DNA from: Amoeboaphelidium protococcarum
Lineage: Eukaryota; Aphelidiomycota; Aphelidea
DNA length: 64,000 bases
Reading direction: 5' to 3'
Assembly (NCBI GenBank): GCA_023515745.1
Contig: JALECJ010000020.1
Location: forward strand, 186,001-250,000
Below are positions 53,630 to 64,000 of the stretch, piece by piece. The notes beneath the pieces were generated by a model. The model was not told the origin of the DNA, made no database searches, and was given only the letters and a program-made list of their open reading frames with translations. The position numbers were made by a program, and so were the translations under genes. Position 1 is the stretch's first letter, and each line of letters begins with the position of its first letter.

Positions 53630-54018
53630 ATAAGGCGTATAATACATAGAATTTGTATAACATTGATTTACTTGCGCGAAATAAGGTAGATGATTAACTG
53701 CTCTGGGTATCAATTGGATCCTTTTAACTCAACTGACATCTCCAATCGTTTCAATTTTACCGCGTTTAAGTGAACACTCTTTCGCGACATTAAGGTGGAC
53801 GCTTTGGAAAGTTAAAAAATTGACAATGCGCGCTATTCATGCAAATTTACTTCTACTTACTGTCTAGACAGCTGTAAAATTTATTTTTTGTAAACTTTAC
53901 TCCCACTCTTCCTCGAAGATATAACGTGCTTCACCAATAATTGAATGATAGAGGAGCAAAACACAGATAGATAAATGAGAAAATGTATTTTATGCAATTG
54001 ACACAATCTTTATCTGTG
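53630..54018. other. Intergenic between convergent genes, no gene seen
   Basis: About 390 bp, A+T-rich. A short minus-strand frame overlaps the end of member 3 and is antisense noise. Confidence 0.4.
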
Positions 54019-55491
54019 TCAGTAATTGTCTCGCATTAAAGACGGAGTCCAGTTGAGTATTGGATGAGACTAAGGCGTGGCGTTAGGATCTTCTTTCCAA
54101 ATCTTGATCAATTTATCAGCTTCTCCTGTAATAAGTCTTGAGCCGGTAATATCAAAAGATGAGCAGAAAATCCCAGCGTCACTCTCAACATTGTCGATTC
54201 CCAATTTGGTTCTTGTCTACTAGAATGAGTACCCAGATTTGTAATCCCAGAATTGCATCGAGCCATCGTCACCTACACAAAAACTAAAAGTTAGCATTGT
54301 ATTCAATATCAAGTAAGAATTTGCTCAAACTTACCTCCGCTGAAAAGCACATTATCTTCATTTATGGAAACTGTGTTTAACAATGCATTGTGTCCTTGCA
54401 AATTCTACAGTAACTTTCCATCATATCCTCTCCATTACTTGATGCCATCCTATGACGCGGAGCAGAACGAAAACTCCACAGGATTGCTAGCCAGAGCTCT
54501 TACACCTTTCTTGTGATGAGTCAAAGTGGTCATAGTCTTTCCTGCAGCCAGATCATACATTCGAATTGTGGAATCCATAGAGCCGGATATGACTTGTGGG
54601 TCCACTTCTTAACAAAGGAGAGAGGTGATGGTATGAGAGTGACCGCGCAGAATATGAACACAATCACGCGTTCTTATATCCCAACATCTAACCACCGAAT
54701 CTCTGCCACCTGTAAAGCACAAGTCCAATGTAGGATGTAACGATAAAGAATATACTCCACTGCTGTGCCCGTGATAATGTCGTATCACCTTGTTCACTTC
54801 CAGATCCCAACATTTCACCTGATTGTCTTCTCCAGCACTGAACAAATATGGCGAGCGTTTAGATATGGCCATTGCACGGACAGTTGAGATGTGTCCGGTA
54901 AGAGATAATTTAAGTGTACCGGAAGCCAGATCCCAAATCTTGATCATTCTATCCGCAGAGCCTGTGGCAAACCACTCATTGGTGTGATCAACCGCAACGC
55001 AGCGAACCCAACCGACATGGCCTCCAATGACACGCGCCAACTTCCATGGAGCATGCCACTCTGGTCTAGGTACGTCTCTACGTTGAAACTTGATTAAAGA
55101 CTCTTTGGTAGGTAATTCAAAATCTTGAGTGAGAACCCCGCCAGCTTCCCTCTAAACACCAATCTGCCCACCTTCTTATACTTGCGTTATAGAAAGCTAG
55201 CGGGAGTTATCCCCATTTTCATCATATTCAATGTCAAAAGTCTAGTTCTAAATAGCATCAGCGGACTACAAGGCTCGAAGTATTATGGCATCGACATCTC
55301 TACACTAAATCAAAATTGATCAATTAGTGTGAGAATAAATCATATCTACCGTAAAATACTTACACGCTAAAATCTAAGGAGCTTTCGTCGCCGTATAATA
55401 CATCAGTCAATTTGGAATTCTCCTTCAGTAAATCTGTAAGAGCAGCGTTATTGAGCTACTTTGTTGTTTAATTTGACTCAGCATTGTCCAT
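54019..55491 (-). CDS. PLRG1/PRL1/Prp46 WD40 splicing factor, 448 aa, two introns
   Basis: Exons 55491-55364, 55299-54335 and 54272-54019; introns 64 and 62 bp, both GTAAGT...TGTAG. A component of the Prp19-associated (NineTeen) complex needed for spliceosome activation. Seen: the family signature [27 protein letters not shown], then WD repeats ([86 protein letters not shown]). N-terminal region short. Splicing is required to restore the fifth-to-sixth repeat ([14 protein letters not shown]). Confidence 0.95.
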
Positions 55492-56011
55492 TGTGTAAGT
55501 GTAATTGATCAGTTCTAGAAATGGATGAAAACAGAGAATAAGACGGGAAAAGTGAAGACGCGTTCTCTGAGATATAGAGATCTGCATTGTAATGCAAGTT
55601 TAATACACCCAATAACTATGTATAAGTTTGCAACATAAGTCTGTTTAAGAAATAAGTTTGTTATAAAAATGTTTTTAAGTTTAATTATATCACTCACTAT
55701 ACTACCGTTTACTCATTTGGGCGCTAAGACACCAAGTGTGCTATTTATAGAACGTGTAATTACCACATTATCTCAGGCCTTTGATTAGTAAAAAGATATT
55801 ATACTTTCAGACCCGGCATTCTTCTCCAAATTTAGACTTACTCTCATTGATAAGATAATCCGTCCAATTCAAATAATAATATGGAATTATAATAATCAGT
55901 CTAAATGTAAGTATTGACCATTGTTTCATATTTAATAACGACACATTACAAGTTGCAATGTGTAGTGATATCAGCTTGAACTAAAATGCTCTTCCAGTGT
56001 AAAAGTTATCA
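55492..56011. promoter_or_regulatory. Upstream region between PLRG1 and RasGEF
   Basis: 520 bp between divergent starts. An ACGCG element (55559) occurs; nothing else recognised. A possible upstream exon of the RasGEF (ATG at about 55881 before a GTAAGT) was considered, but no joined frame supports it. Confidence 0.35.
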
Positions 56012-58426
56012 ATGTTGGTTAAAGTTATTCTTCCACAAGGACATACAACTCTAGTTTAAGTTACCGAGGATAATACCGTTGAAGATTTACTTTTGATGGT
56101 GTGTTAGCGCAAAGTGTTGGTTGCAACAGATTTTGATGTGCTGATTAAATCGCCGTTATCAGATATTGAAACAATCGCTCCACTAGATTCATAGTTTATC
56201 TCTTATGGCGTAAAAGAAATAAGACTCCAAGATAAGAGAGGTTAATCAACCGCTAATGGAAACTCAGATTCATAAATAAGCACGCCTATTAGTAAAGGTA
56301 GAAGATAGTCCCAGATTCGGTTGGTGAAGCATGAAGGGGCGCGGATGGCAGCAATTGAAGTGCCTCAATCAGTGATGACGAAAGTTGATGATCAAAGCGC
56401 TGATAAGGGCGATAAGAGCAAGCGTAAATCTAATCCGTTGTAAAGCTTGGCCTAAATATTCAAGGATAAGAAATTTGGGATCAGTCTTAGTAATAGTAGT
56501 GCCAGTATACTGCCGATAGTTGAGCGACCAGATGTTATTGTTGTTGCTGATGTACCGGACAAGAAGCCCGTCTCCCATTAAAACTCGCGAGTTTCTGATG
56601 ACCTACTAGATCACGATGTAGCAGAGTCCTTCACAACATCTAAACCCGGTTCCACAATTTCCGATAGTCAAAGCCACGTGCCTGCTGATAGTGTAGATGA
56701 TTTCGTGGACATGTACGACGATGTCAGCTAAATGACTCCAACATCGCCCGGACCTGTTAGTCCAGTTGTTTTCGATAGAAAGCGTGCGTAGTCCACAGGC
56801 AGAGCGTCATAAAGTACTTTGCGCAGGAGTCAGTTGCGAACTCCTTCGATTTAAAGCCAAAGTTCTGATTCTGATCCTGCTGGTCAGCCATAATCCCCGA
56901 ATGCTTCAAGAGAGTTTATACTTCTCCGTGTGCGTCTGGATGCCGAGTTTACAACAATCAAGTTGCCATCATCTGCCACGTTAGAAGATGTTCTGCTAAA
57001 AGCTATTGAACGATTTACGGCTATGAAAAATGAAGACGACAAGCTGTAGGTGGACGAATACACATTGGCAAATATCGATGGATCAAAGCTGGAGATGGAT
57101 CGTTCGATCGGTTACGTGAAGTAGCAGTATAATGTGCAAGAGATTTAATTGATCAAGGCTGAAAAGTGTTACAGCACCATGTGTATGTACGATGATGGGA
57201 AGGAGGTGATGATATTACAAAACAATAATGGTACGATGCAAGTCATGGCGGCAACATAGGAGAAGTTGATTGAGTATGCGACTGATGATACAATGTCTAC
57301 ATGTGAGTCTGAATTCAGTGATATCTTACTGATGGCTTTCAGATCATTTATGAAGCCAGCAGACTTTTTTGACTGCTTGATTGCGCGATTCAACGCAGAA
57401 CTTCCACCTGATCCCACTCAAGAAGAAGTTGAATATTACAACAAGACTAAAGTTGTGTTATAATAGAGAGTGGTTGCCATAATGTAGTGGTGGGTGAAAT
57501 ATCATTGGCATGACTTTGCGACAAATCCGGATCTAAAATTGGATCTAGAAGAATTTATCGAAGCTCTGTAAACAAATGAATCTTACGGTAATGCTGTTCA
57601 TGAGTTTAGACAAATAATTGAGGATCAGACTGACAGAGAGGAGCAGATTCAAGATTAGCGTTTGAAGATTATGAAGAGTAACCGTAAAACGATGGAGAGT
57701 ATGTTTGAAGAGATCGATCCAACTGTGCTGGCTGAACAAATGTGCATTTATAATTTCTAATGGTTCTGCCACATTCATCCTATTGAATTCCTGAATTAAA
57801 TATGGAGGAAGAAAGAGGATGAACCAGAAATTTGGGCGACACCTAATCTGGATTTCTTTAGTGGATGTTTTAATCGCGAGAGCTACTGGGTTGCGACAGA
57901 ACTTGTAAACTAGAAGGATTTGAAGAAGCGTGTCAACATCTTGAAAAAGTTTATCGCCCTCTCCAAGGCATCTATGGAGAAGTAGAATTACTTTAGCATG
58001 TTCAGCATCTATGTCGGTCTCAATCTGGGACCAGTGTAAAGATTGAAAAAGACTTGGGATTAATTGCCAGCCAAAGTGCGATAGACTTACGATGAAGTAG
58101 AGAAGGCGTGTGATCCATCGCGTAATATGAAAGCCTACCGCGAGATGCTCTCTGCCGCCGCTCCTCCCATCATCCCGTTCATACCAATCTATCTGAAGGA
58201 TTTGACTTTTATGCAGGATGGTAATGAGAAATACTTTAAAGGCCTGTTGAACTTTGAAAAGTTGCGCATGATGGCTAATCGCGTCAAGGAAATTCAAAAA
58301 CTGACCAATACTCCGTTCACGTATGAACCAGTGCCGGCCATTTAAAATTACCTCACCAAACCACCAATTGAGATGAACCTGACCAAACTGAAGGAAGAAA
58401 GTCTCAAATGCGAAGCAAATGACTGA
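56012..58426 (+). CDS. RasGEF with ubiquitin-like/RA domains, REM and CDC25 domain, 804 aa
   Basis: Exchange factor for Ras-family GTPases. Order: N-terminal ubiquitin-like/RBD fold (MLVKVILPQGHTTLVQVTED, residues 1-80), a Ser/Asp-rich linker, a second RA/RBD-like fold (FILLRVRLDAEFTTIKLPSSATLEDVL, ~300-390), REM (RasGEF_N: FSDILLMAFRSFMKPADFFDCLI, ~430-500), and CDC25 (DPTVLAEQMCIYNFQWFCHIHPIEFLNQ ... NRESYWVATELVNQ ... MFSIYVGLNLGPVQRLKKTW ... IPFIPIYLKDLTFMQDGN) to ~775. No transmembrane or cNMP-binding domain. ATG 56012 chosen as first in a long open frame. No intron. Confidence 0.92.
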
Positions 58427-58542
58427 GTGAATGTATGAATGAGTACTATATAAATTGAGATTACTAGAATGAGGATTCTCGCGCAGTTTTGAATTTCCTT
58501 TTCCTTTCGTCTAAACGCGCTATAGTCACAGTCTGATAGTCG

Positions 58543-58570
58543 GTCAGTCAGTCAGTCAGTCAGTCAGTCA
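58543..58570 (+). repeat. (GTCA)7 tetranucleotide repeat in the TVP23 leader
   Basis: Seven perfect GTCA units end 5 bp before the TVP23 start codon. Likely within the 5' leader, where its length could vary between strains. Confidence 0.95.
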
Positions 58571-58575
58571 ATACA

Positions 58576-59464
58576 ATGTCGAGCAGTTATACAGACAAGG
58601 CGGGACTTATCTCTAATGCCGGTCCTATGCCGCAGTCTTAGACAGTGGTTGATATTGGTGGAAGTGGTGGTGGAAGTCCAGTTCAAGGCAAAATGACTTC
58701 TAGCGGTCAGTCACAATCAATGTCAGGTGGTGGAATGGAGTAATAGCAATAACAAGATGAAAATGCATTAAGACAGATTTTTAAAGCTAGCAGGTAATTT
58801 TAATGCTATTTTGAGACTTTATTATACACTTGATATTCTTACTATAGTTCTATTTCTATGTAGTCATCCGAGGATGTTATTTTTCCATCTGTTGTTTAGA
58901 AGTGTCGCCATATTGGTCTATGTGTTGGCATCGTTTATCTTTACAGATTCGTTCATCCTGGCCTTTATCACAATAACTATCCTCTTGTCTTTTGACTTTT
59001 GGACCGTCAAGAATTTGAGTGGGAGGTTTTTGGTGGGTCTTCGATGGTGGAATGATAGCGAGGTGTCTTCTGCAGTTGAATCTACTGGTTCATAATAAGC
59101 ACCTGGCTTGTAATAGAATGATAAGGGACGTTGGGTATTTGAGTCCAGACCACCTAACCATCCATAGAACAAGACTGATGCGCGGGTGTTCTGGTGGTCT
59201 TTGTACATTACCTAGGTGGCATGGATAGTATTTCTGATCGTGTCGATTATAAAGTTGAATTTCACTTGGTTATTGCTCGTCATGTTGGCACTCTCACTCA
59301 ATACTGCCAACCTTGTTGGCTATAGTAGATGTGAGAAGGATAGGAAGCAGAGATATAAGAACAATAACTTTTTCTCTGTCAACACTGGACTACTGGGTGA
59401 TATGATGATGGGTGGTGGAGGTGGTGGTCAGTTTGGCATTATGGCCAAGATGTTTGGTCGTTGA
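58576..59464 (+). CDS. TVP23/FAM18 Golgi membrane protein, 272 aa, one intron
   Basis: Exons 58576-58793 and 58864-59464; intron 70 bp ending TATGTAG. A multi-span protein of late Golgi vesicles. Seen: a Gly/Ser/Gln-rich N-terminus (EQQQQQDENALRQIF, all but one Gln UAR), then the conserved SHPRMLFFHLLFRSVAILVY, DFWTVKNLSGRFLVGLRWWN, RWVFESR, DARVFWW and NLVGYSRCEKD. The C-terminus has a Gly-rich tail. An alternative acceptor at 58848-58849 (TATAG) would put the next codons out of frame, which confirms TGTAG. Length fits the family. Confidence 0.95.
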
Positions 59465-59659
59465 TTCATAATATTCATTAGTGGATTCAATGAATTACAT
59501 ATCTACTTCTTACCACTTCAATGAGATATTGTTTAAATATATTGGTTCAATTGATCGTTCGTATTGATATTAGTGCGATTTTGACTGAATGTTAAGAACT
59601 TGACGATGAAAAAGATCAATTATAAGTTCAAAATCATTATTTAGTTCATCTACTTATGA

Positions 59660-60694
59660 TCATTAGTCAAGATCTTGTTTGAAAGCAGTAATAAGCTGAG
59701 GGAGCGATACAATATTAGGATTCCAGTCCCAGACTTGACGTGCTCTACTATCATCCAGCGATCGTGGCCACTTGGCGGCAATTCCATCTCGGATCTTGTC
59801 ACAACCATAATTGATGGGTGGGCAATCATTGGATAATTTTAGATCCTTTTAAATAGCATCCATCAACTGCTAAGGCGTAAATGAAAGTCCTGTAATGTTA
59901 TACACTGGATCGTGATTCTGCAGTTGAGAGTAATCAGTTTCCATAATCTTTTAAATCCCATCCAGACAATCATCAATGTACATCATTGGCAATTCAGCAT
60001 CTTTACTAAGCGGACAATCGTAATTAACATCACGTAACGATTTATGTGAACCATCTCCGCCATAGCACAAGTTGAGCATGTCGATTGCATAATCAGTGGT
60101 TCCATTTCCAGCTAGACCAACTGAAGAACCTCGTTCCATAGGAGCACTGATGATCCCAGGCAGTCGCACACTCCTAAAATCCATACCAAATTTATCTCTG
60201 TAATAGCGGCCAAGCTGTTCCATGTACACTTTGCTTATACCATAAATAGTGTCAGGCTGCTATTGTGCTACATCAGCCACTCGATGAGCGAGACCTTGTG
60301 CAACATCCTCAGCAGAGAACGCGTATACTCCGATTGTGGATGGGCAAAACACTCGCTAGACGCCGTGCCTGACGGAGACATCAAAAACATTCTTCACGCC
60401 ATCCAGATTGAGTTTCAATGCAGAGTGAATGTCAAGTTCAGCTTTGTACGACAGGTAGGCAGAGAGATGTATAATCCAGTCTATCCTCTAGTCTACCACG
60501 ACGCGATCCAAGCCTTGCGCGTCAAGAACGTTCAAGTATGAGAAATCTTAGAATATTCCAGATGCAAATAATGTCGGCGGTTTCCGGATATCAGTTGGCA
60601 ACACGAATTAGTATTTGCTTTTCAATCGTCTCGTCAAGCCAACACCTAGCTGACCAAGAGCACCAGTAATGAGAATGCGTGGAGATTAAACCAT
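59660..60694 (-). CDS. L-threonine 3-dehydrogenase (NAD epimerase-like fold), 344 aa
   Basis: Oxidises L-threonine to 2-amino-3-ketobutyrate, the animal-type mitochondrial TDH of the extended SDR family. Seen: nucleotide loop ILITGALGQLGVGL at the N-terminus, YxxxK active site (TIYGISKVY), FRSVRLPGIISA, NGTTDYAIDMLNL, LPMMYIDDCLDG, and the closing SLDDSRARQVWDWNP. No intron. Upstream in the same frame lie ~50 residues lacking Asp and Glu (RQIYGKFSRQLYSAIYPLN) that read like a mitochondrial presequence but have no ATG; start ATG 60694 is therefore provisional. Confidence 0.92.
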
Positions 60695-61089
60695 CGGATA
60701 AGATGAATGCTATAATCTAAATACACTTCCAGGACGTTATACGTGAGGACAAAAAGCGCAGTAGTTTAAAGGATAGATTGCGGAGTATAATTAGCGTGAG
60801 AACTTGCCATAGATTTGCGCGCGATAAACTGATCATCTCCTGTCTCAAATCTTGTCCCGATTGAAATAAGTTACGCGAATGCCATAGTAAGTGAATATGA
60901 AACTTCCACTAAAACTAAGAGTTGGATAGGGACTATGCACTAATCTTGGGGTGAATGATGAAGTCGGGACTCGTTCTAACGATGGCACTACCGAAAAACA
61001 ATATAAGCACTGTATAATTTCATTTATAAGAAATTTTATATTTCATTTACAAATATTTCATTAAATCACAGCTAATATCCCATTTAAAA
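60695..61089. other. Intergenic upstream of TDH
   Basis: About 395 bp. Except for the possible unstarted presequence frame of TDH (60695-60840), no gene or site recognised. Confidence 0.4.
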
Positions 61090-62109
61090 TCAAAATGTCA
61101 TTTGTTGAGCGTCATACTGCTTGTCTTTACCGACGCGACTTTCCACATACTCAATGGCGCCGACAGTCATTTCCCACGGGCGTAGAAACGATCTTAAGAC
61201 AGAGTAGGCTTCATTTGCAGAATTTCTACTAATAAATCTAGGTTCAGGCTAAGACATTAGCGGTTCAGGATTGATCATTGCACGCCAAATACGACGATTG
61301 TGTTCATCAACGCGATTAAACAATGCATCCAAGTGACCTTGAACCAGCTGAATCTTCTCCCTCACTACATCTTCATTCAAACTCTCAGGCAAATGACGAC
61401 GCAGATCTGGAGACACTACAGCGATATCAGAGCCAGTTTACAACGATTTCTGCAATGTGCTCAAAGTGCGGAACTTGATCAATGCTAATGCGAGAACCAT
61501 TTCAATCTGAGCGTATTTATGAACAAATTCACTGGGCAATTCGTCCACAAAGTTGTGATCCTTATAATGCAGATAAGGAAGCTCAATATTGCCCCAGTCG
61601 TAGTGATCATCTGGGTAGCAAGTATACCACTTGATAAAGTCATAGCACTTCTACTCCGTGCCAAGTGTGAGAAAGATAGCAGGCAGTATTTGACGTACAC
61701 CAATGTTATCACCACGGCACAGTCTCAGCATCTCCATGAAATACTCCTCAGCCTTCTTCAATGCATCAGCAGTGCCAATACCTTCCAGGAAATGCATGGC
61801 GACTTGATGTTTAGCGCGCATGAACGGGCGCGTCTCCATAAAGCCCCAGAATTTTCCAATAAACTACTCATCCCAATAATTGCACGGAGTTCCAAGAAAG
61901 TCATCGCTATGACGCAGCTTACCGGACTCAACAGCTTCCTTCTTTAGCAGGCGCGTCAATTAATTACAGTTTGCGCGATGCTCCGACTCCCAGTCTTGCT
62001 TCTGATGCTCTACACCACAGTAAAATACTAGCTTGCACTTGCCACATGCACGCAGCGTTGGCTCTGAGCTCTTACAAATATTACATTGACGTGTCAAATG
62101 AGTGTTCAT
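61090..62109 (-). CDS. MYND zinc-finger protein, paralogue 1, 339 aa
   Basis: N-terminal MYND finger, the first ~48 residues: CNICKSSEPTLRACGKCKLVFYC, then H..DWE..H...C. It binds Pro-rich partner peptides in relatives. After the finger come helices without a SET domain, carrying QVAMHFLEGIGTADALKKAEEYFMEMLRLCRGDNIGVR and, near the end, AEYVESR-like closing residues. So it is not a SMYD methyltransferase. Gln at several points is UAR. Tandem paralogue of the next gene; both proteins are 339 aa. Confidence 0.85.
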
Positions 62110-62333
62110 CTTTGCGAAGATTGCAATTTTAAAGGATGTCTATACTGTACTCTGCGCAAAGTGGAATAACGTTAAAAAGAAAATGAAACAGGCAGCGCCG
62201 CTTTCAACCAAACGCCACGTCAACACATCATTGAGCCGTTCAGACTTACGGTACATAGGTGGTATAAACTCACGTAATTAACATCATCATTTATATCATT
62301 TCAATCTTTTACGCACTAAAAATCCAATTATAT

Positions 62334-63353
62334 TCAAAACTACTAAATCTCTGCGTCATTCCGCGTGTCTTCTCCCAGACGAGTTTCAAGATACTCAATG
62401 GCGCCTTCTGTCCACTCCCATGGACGAAGAAACGATTTCACTATGGCGTAGGCTTCATTCGCAGTATTCTAAACTATCAACTCTGGCTCTTGTTAATTTA
62501 TAAGCGGTCCTGGTTCTATAATCGCGCGCCAAATACGACGATTATGCTTGTCAATACGCTCAAAAAGTATGTCAAAGTGCTGTTGTACAAGCTGAACCTT
62601 CTCCGTCAGCACCTTCTCATTCAAATCTGCTGGCAAATGACGTAATGGTACTTGAGGTAAACGAGATAAATCGCATTCGGAACTTAAAGCATCCTTCAAT
62701 GAGCGTAAAGCACGAAATTTAATTAACGCCAACGCCAAAACCATCTCAACATTGATGTACTCAGATATAAACTCTTCAGGTAATTCGTCCAAGAAATTGT
62801 GCTGCTCATAATTTAAGAATGGAAGATCCATATTGCCCCAGTCGTATCCATTAACTGGGTAACACTGAAACCACTTTATAAAATTGTAACACTCCTGCTC
62901 TTTGCCAAGCATAAGATATACAGCAGGCAAAATCAAACGTACTCCAACATTGTCACTTCTGCAAAGACGTAACATCTCCAGGAAATACTCTTCTATTTTC
63001 TGGTAGGCATCAACACTACGCATCTTCTCCATGAAATGAATGGCCACATTGTACTTGGCGCACATGAAATTACGGGTCTCGGTCAACTCCCAAAAACTTC
63101 CAGCATACCTCTCATCCCAGAAATTCACAATTTTACCTGGCCACACTTCCATATGTCGCAATTTATCAGCTTCCACAGCTTCCTTCTTCAGCAAACGCTT
63201 CAATTTGTTGCAATCAGCACCGTGACCCCACTCAATGGCGTTTTATTCACACTCAGCGTTGCAATAAAATACCAACTTACATTTTTCACAAGCATACAAA
63301 GGTACCCCGTAATCATTGCACATATGACAATGTCGATTAAAAGGGATGTTCAT
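62334..63353 (-). CDS. MYND zinc-finger protein, paralogue 2, 339 aa
   Basis: Same length and layout as paralogue 1, 224 bp upstream of it on the same strand. MYND finger CHMCNDYGVPLYACEKCKLVFYC with AIEWGHGADC, then VAIHFMEKMRSVDAYQKIEEYF, LEMLRLCRSDNVGVRLILPA, YDWGNMDLPFLNYE, VEMVLALALIKFRALRSL and NRRIWRAIIEPGPL. The C-terminal part is tetratricopeptide-like in look but not scored. Function unknown; MYND proteins are usually adaptors for transcription or translation factors. Confidence 0.87.
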
Positions 63354-63418
63354 ATCTGATCTAAAAAGGGAGTTATGAGTGACAATTGACTTGTGATACT
63401 GTTGAAACAATAGCAACA

Positions 63419-63628
63419 ATGGAGATGCCTACGGTAAGTAAGCCGAAACTAGTGAAACCGAATGAGAGCGAGCGACATCGCTTCGGACACAGATCTGAGA
63501 AATCTCAATAGGATAGACAGCTGTTAAAGCACGCCAAGAAACTTCATTTAATGCTAATGAGGAGAATCAGATTCTATCATTGCACATAAGTATTAAATAA
63601 ATAAAAGGAAATAAAAAATAAGTCTTGA
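63419..63628 (+). CDS. Possible small basic protein, 69 aa
   Basis: ATG 63419, 66 bp from the divergent MYND gene and convergent with IDH, so the place suits a gene. The frame is rich in Lys, Arg, His and Gln (FGHRSEKSQQDRQLLKHAKK; LMLMRRIRFYH). With only TGA as stop, 69 open codons are not significant alone, so this stays a candidate. No family recognised. Confidence 0.4.
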
Positions 63629-63759
63629 GTGAACACAATGTGAGATATTATTCTTCACGTACCAAATTTCGATCAGATGTATCATACATCGGAAGCACAA
63701 TCACACATGGGCACGACGTATCAACTAATAAAAGTAAGCAGAGCTCAAAGCTTAGATAG

Positions 63760-64000
63760 TCATGCGGAAGCCAGAGACTTGTCACTGGTGATCTTCTTGG
63801 CCAGCTTGTTGTGAATCAAATCGATAAACTCAAAAGTCTCCACATAATCAGACTCCTTCATCTTGGCACCATGAATAGCCAGTGCCAAATCTTTAGTCAT
63901 CTTACGGTCCTTGCCGATTAATTCCACACAAGACTCTTCCAACAAATCACACCACTTTTTCAGTCTAGCCGACTCGGCACCATCAGTCTCAGCATCCAAC
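63760..64000 (-). CDS. NADP-dependent isocitrate dehydrogenase, C-terminal fragment cut by the window end
   Basis: The window holds the last 79 codons and the TGA stop at 63760-63762. Seen: LDAETDGAESARLKKWCDLLEESCVELI, then the family's KMTKDLALAIHG and a closing TFEFIDLIHNKLAKKI. This is the C-terminal end of the large, monomer-dimer eukaryotic NADP-IDH (isocitrate to 2-oxoglutarate, yielding NADPH). The 3' portion continues beyond base 64000. Compartment cannot be told because the N-terminus is outside; the SLASA end is not a PTS1. Confidence 0.85.
   Translation of the reverse strand, partial: LDAETDGAESARLKKWCDLLEESCVELIGKDRKMTKDLALAIHGAKMKESDYVETFEFIDLIHNKLAKKITSDKSLASA

Noticed and set aside
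57545-58297. Minus-strand 250-codon frame within the RasGEF
   Set aside because: Antisense to the CDC25 domain; with the changed code long antisense frames are common, and it has no recognisable motif.

Overview
The window is nuclear DNA from a eukaryote that reads TAA and TAG as glutamine and uses TGA as its only stop. Read with the standard code almost every gene is shattered. Read with UAR=Gln, about 30 intact genes appear and every one ends in TGA. The best proof is in well-known proteins: a ubiquitin-conjugating enzyme (28801-29471) has TAA exactly where its relatives have Gln, and a P-type ATPase (550-4167) has TAG at a Gln in a conserved segment. Introns are few, short (54-70 bp) and GT-AG, and all twelve well-supported ones end in TGTAG. 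Gene content points to an opisthokont: R7-type RGS proteins, RhoGEF, RasGEF, F-BAR/C1/SH3, HPPD and TVP23. From memory, aphelids of the genus Amoeboaphelidium, relatives of Fungi, are reported to read UAR as Gln, so an aphelid-like organism is my leading inference; a ciliate is less likely from gene content.

Layout. 0.5-9.6 kb: P-type ATPase, an exosome RNase PH-like subunit, a RhoGEF and RCC1. 9.8-24.0 kb: four receptor-like protein kinases in tandem on the minus strand. Each has a signal peptide, a beta-propeller-repeat ectodomain, a Ser/Thr or pure poly-Thr stalk, one membrane span and a short non-RD kinase. 24.8-25.6 kb: a secreted protein. 25.7-43.7 kb: mostly housekeeping, with VPS41, UBE2G2-like E2, two R7-type RGS proteins, HPPD, a mitochondrial membrane protein, syntaxin, an F-BAR adaptor, a PPIL4-like cyclophilin/RRM protein and two unidentified genes. 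44.4-47.0 kb: a fifth receptor kinase of different build. 48.3-53.6 kb: a lineage-specific island with three members of an unrecognised protein family and a divergently arranged P-loop NTPase. 54.0-64.0 kb: PLRG1/Prp46, RasGEF, TVP23, threonine dehydrogenase, two MYND-finger paralogues and the C-terminus of NADP-isocitrate dehydrogenase, cut by the window end.

Working together: the window is rich in surface signalling and small-GTPase control (five receptor kinases, Ran, Rho and Ras exchange factors, two RGS proteins, a membrane-bending adaptor) and in membrane traffic (VPS41, syntaxin, TVP23). Two genes belong to amino-acid breakdown (HPPD, TDH). No tRNA, rRNA, CRISPR array or transposon was recognised.

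The strongest candidates for undescribed biology are the tandem receptor array with its variable poly-Thr stalks and shortened kinases, and the 48-54 kb island.
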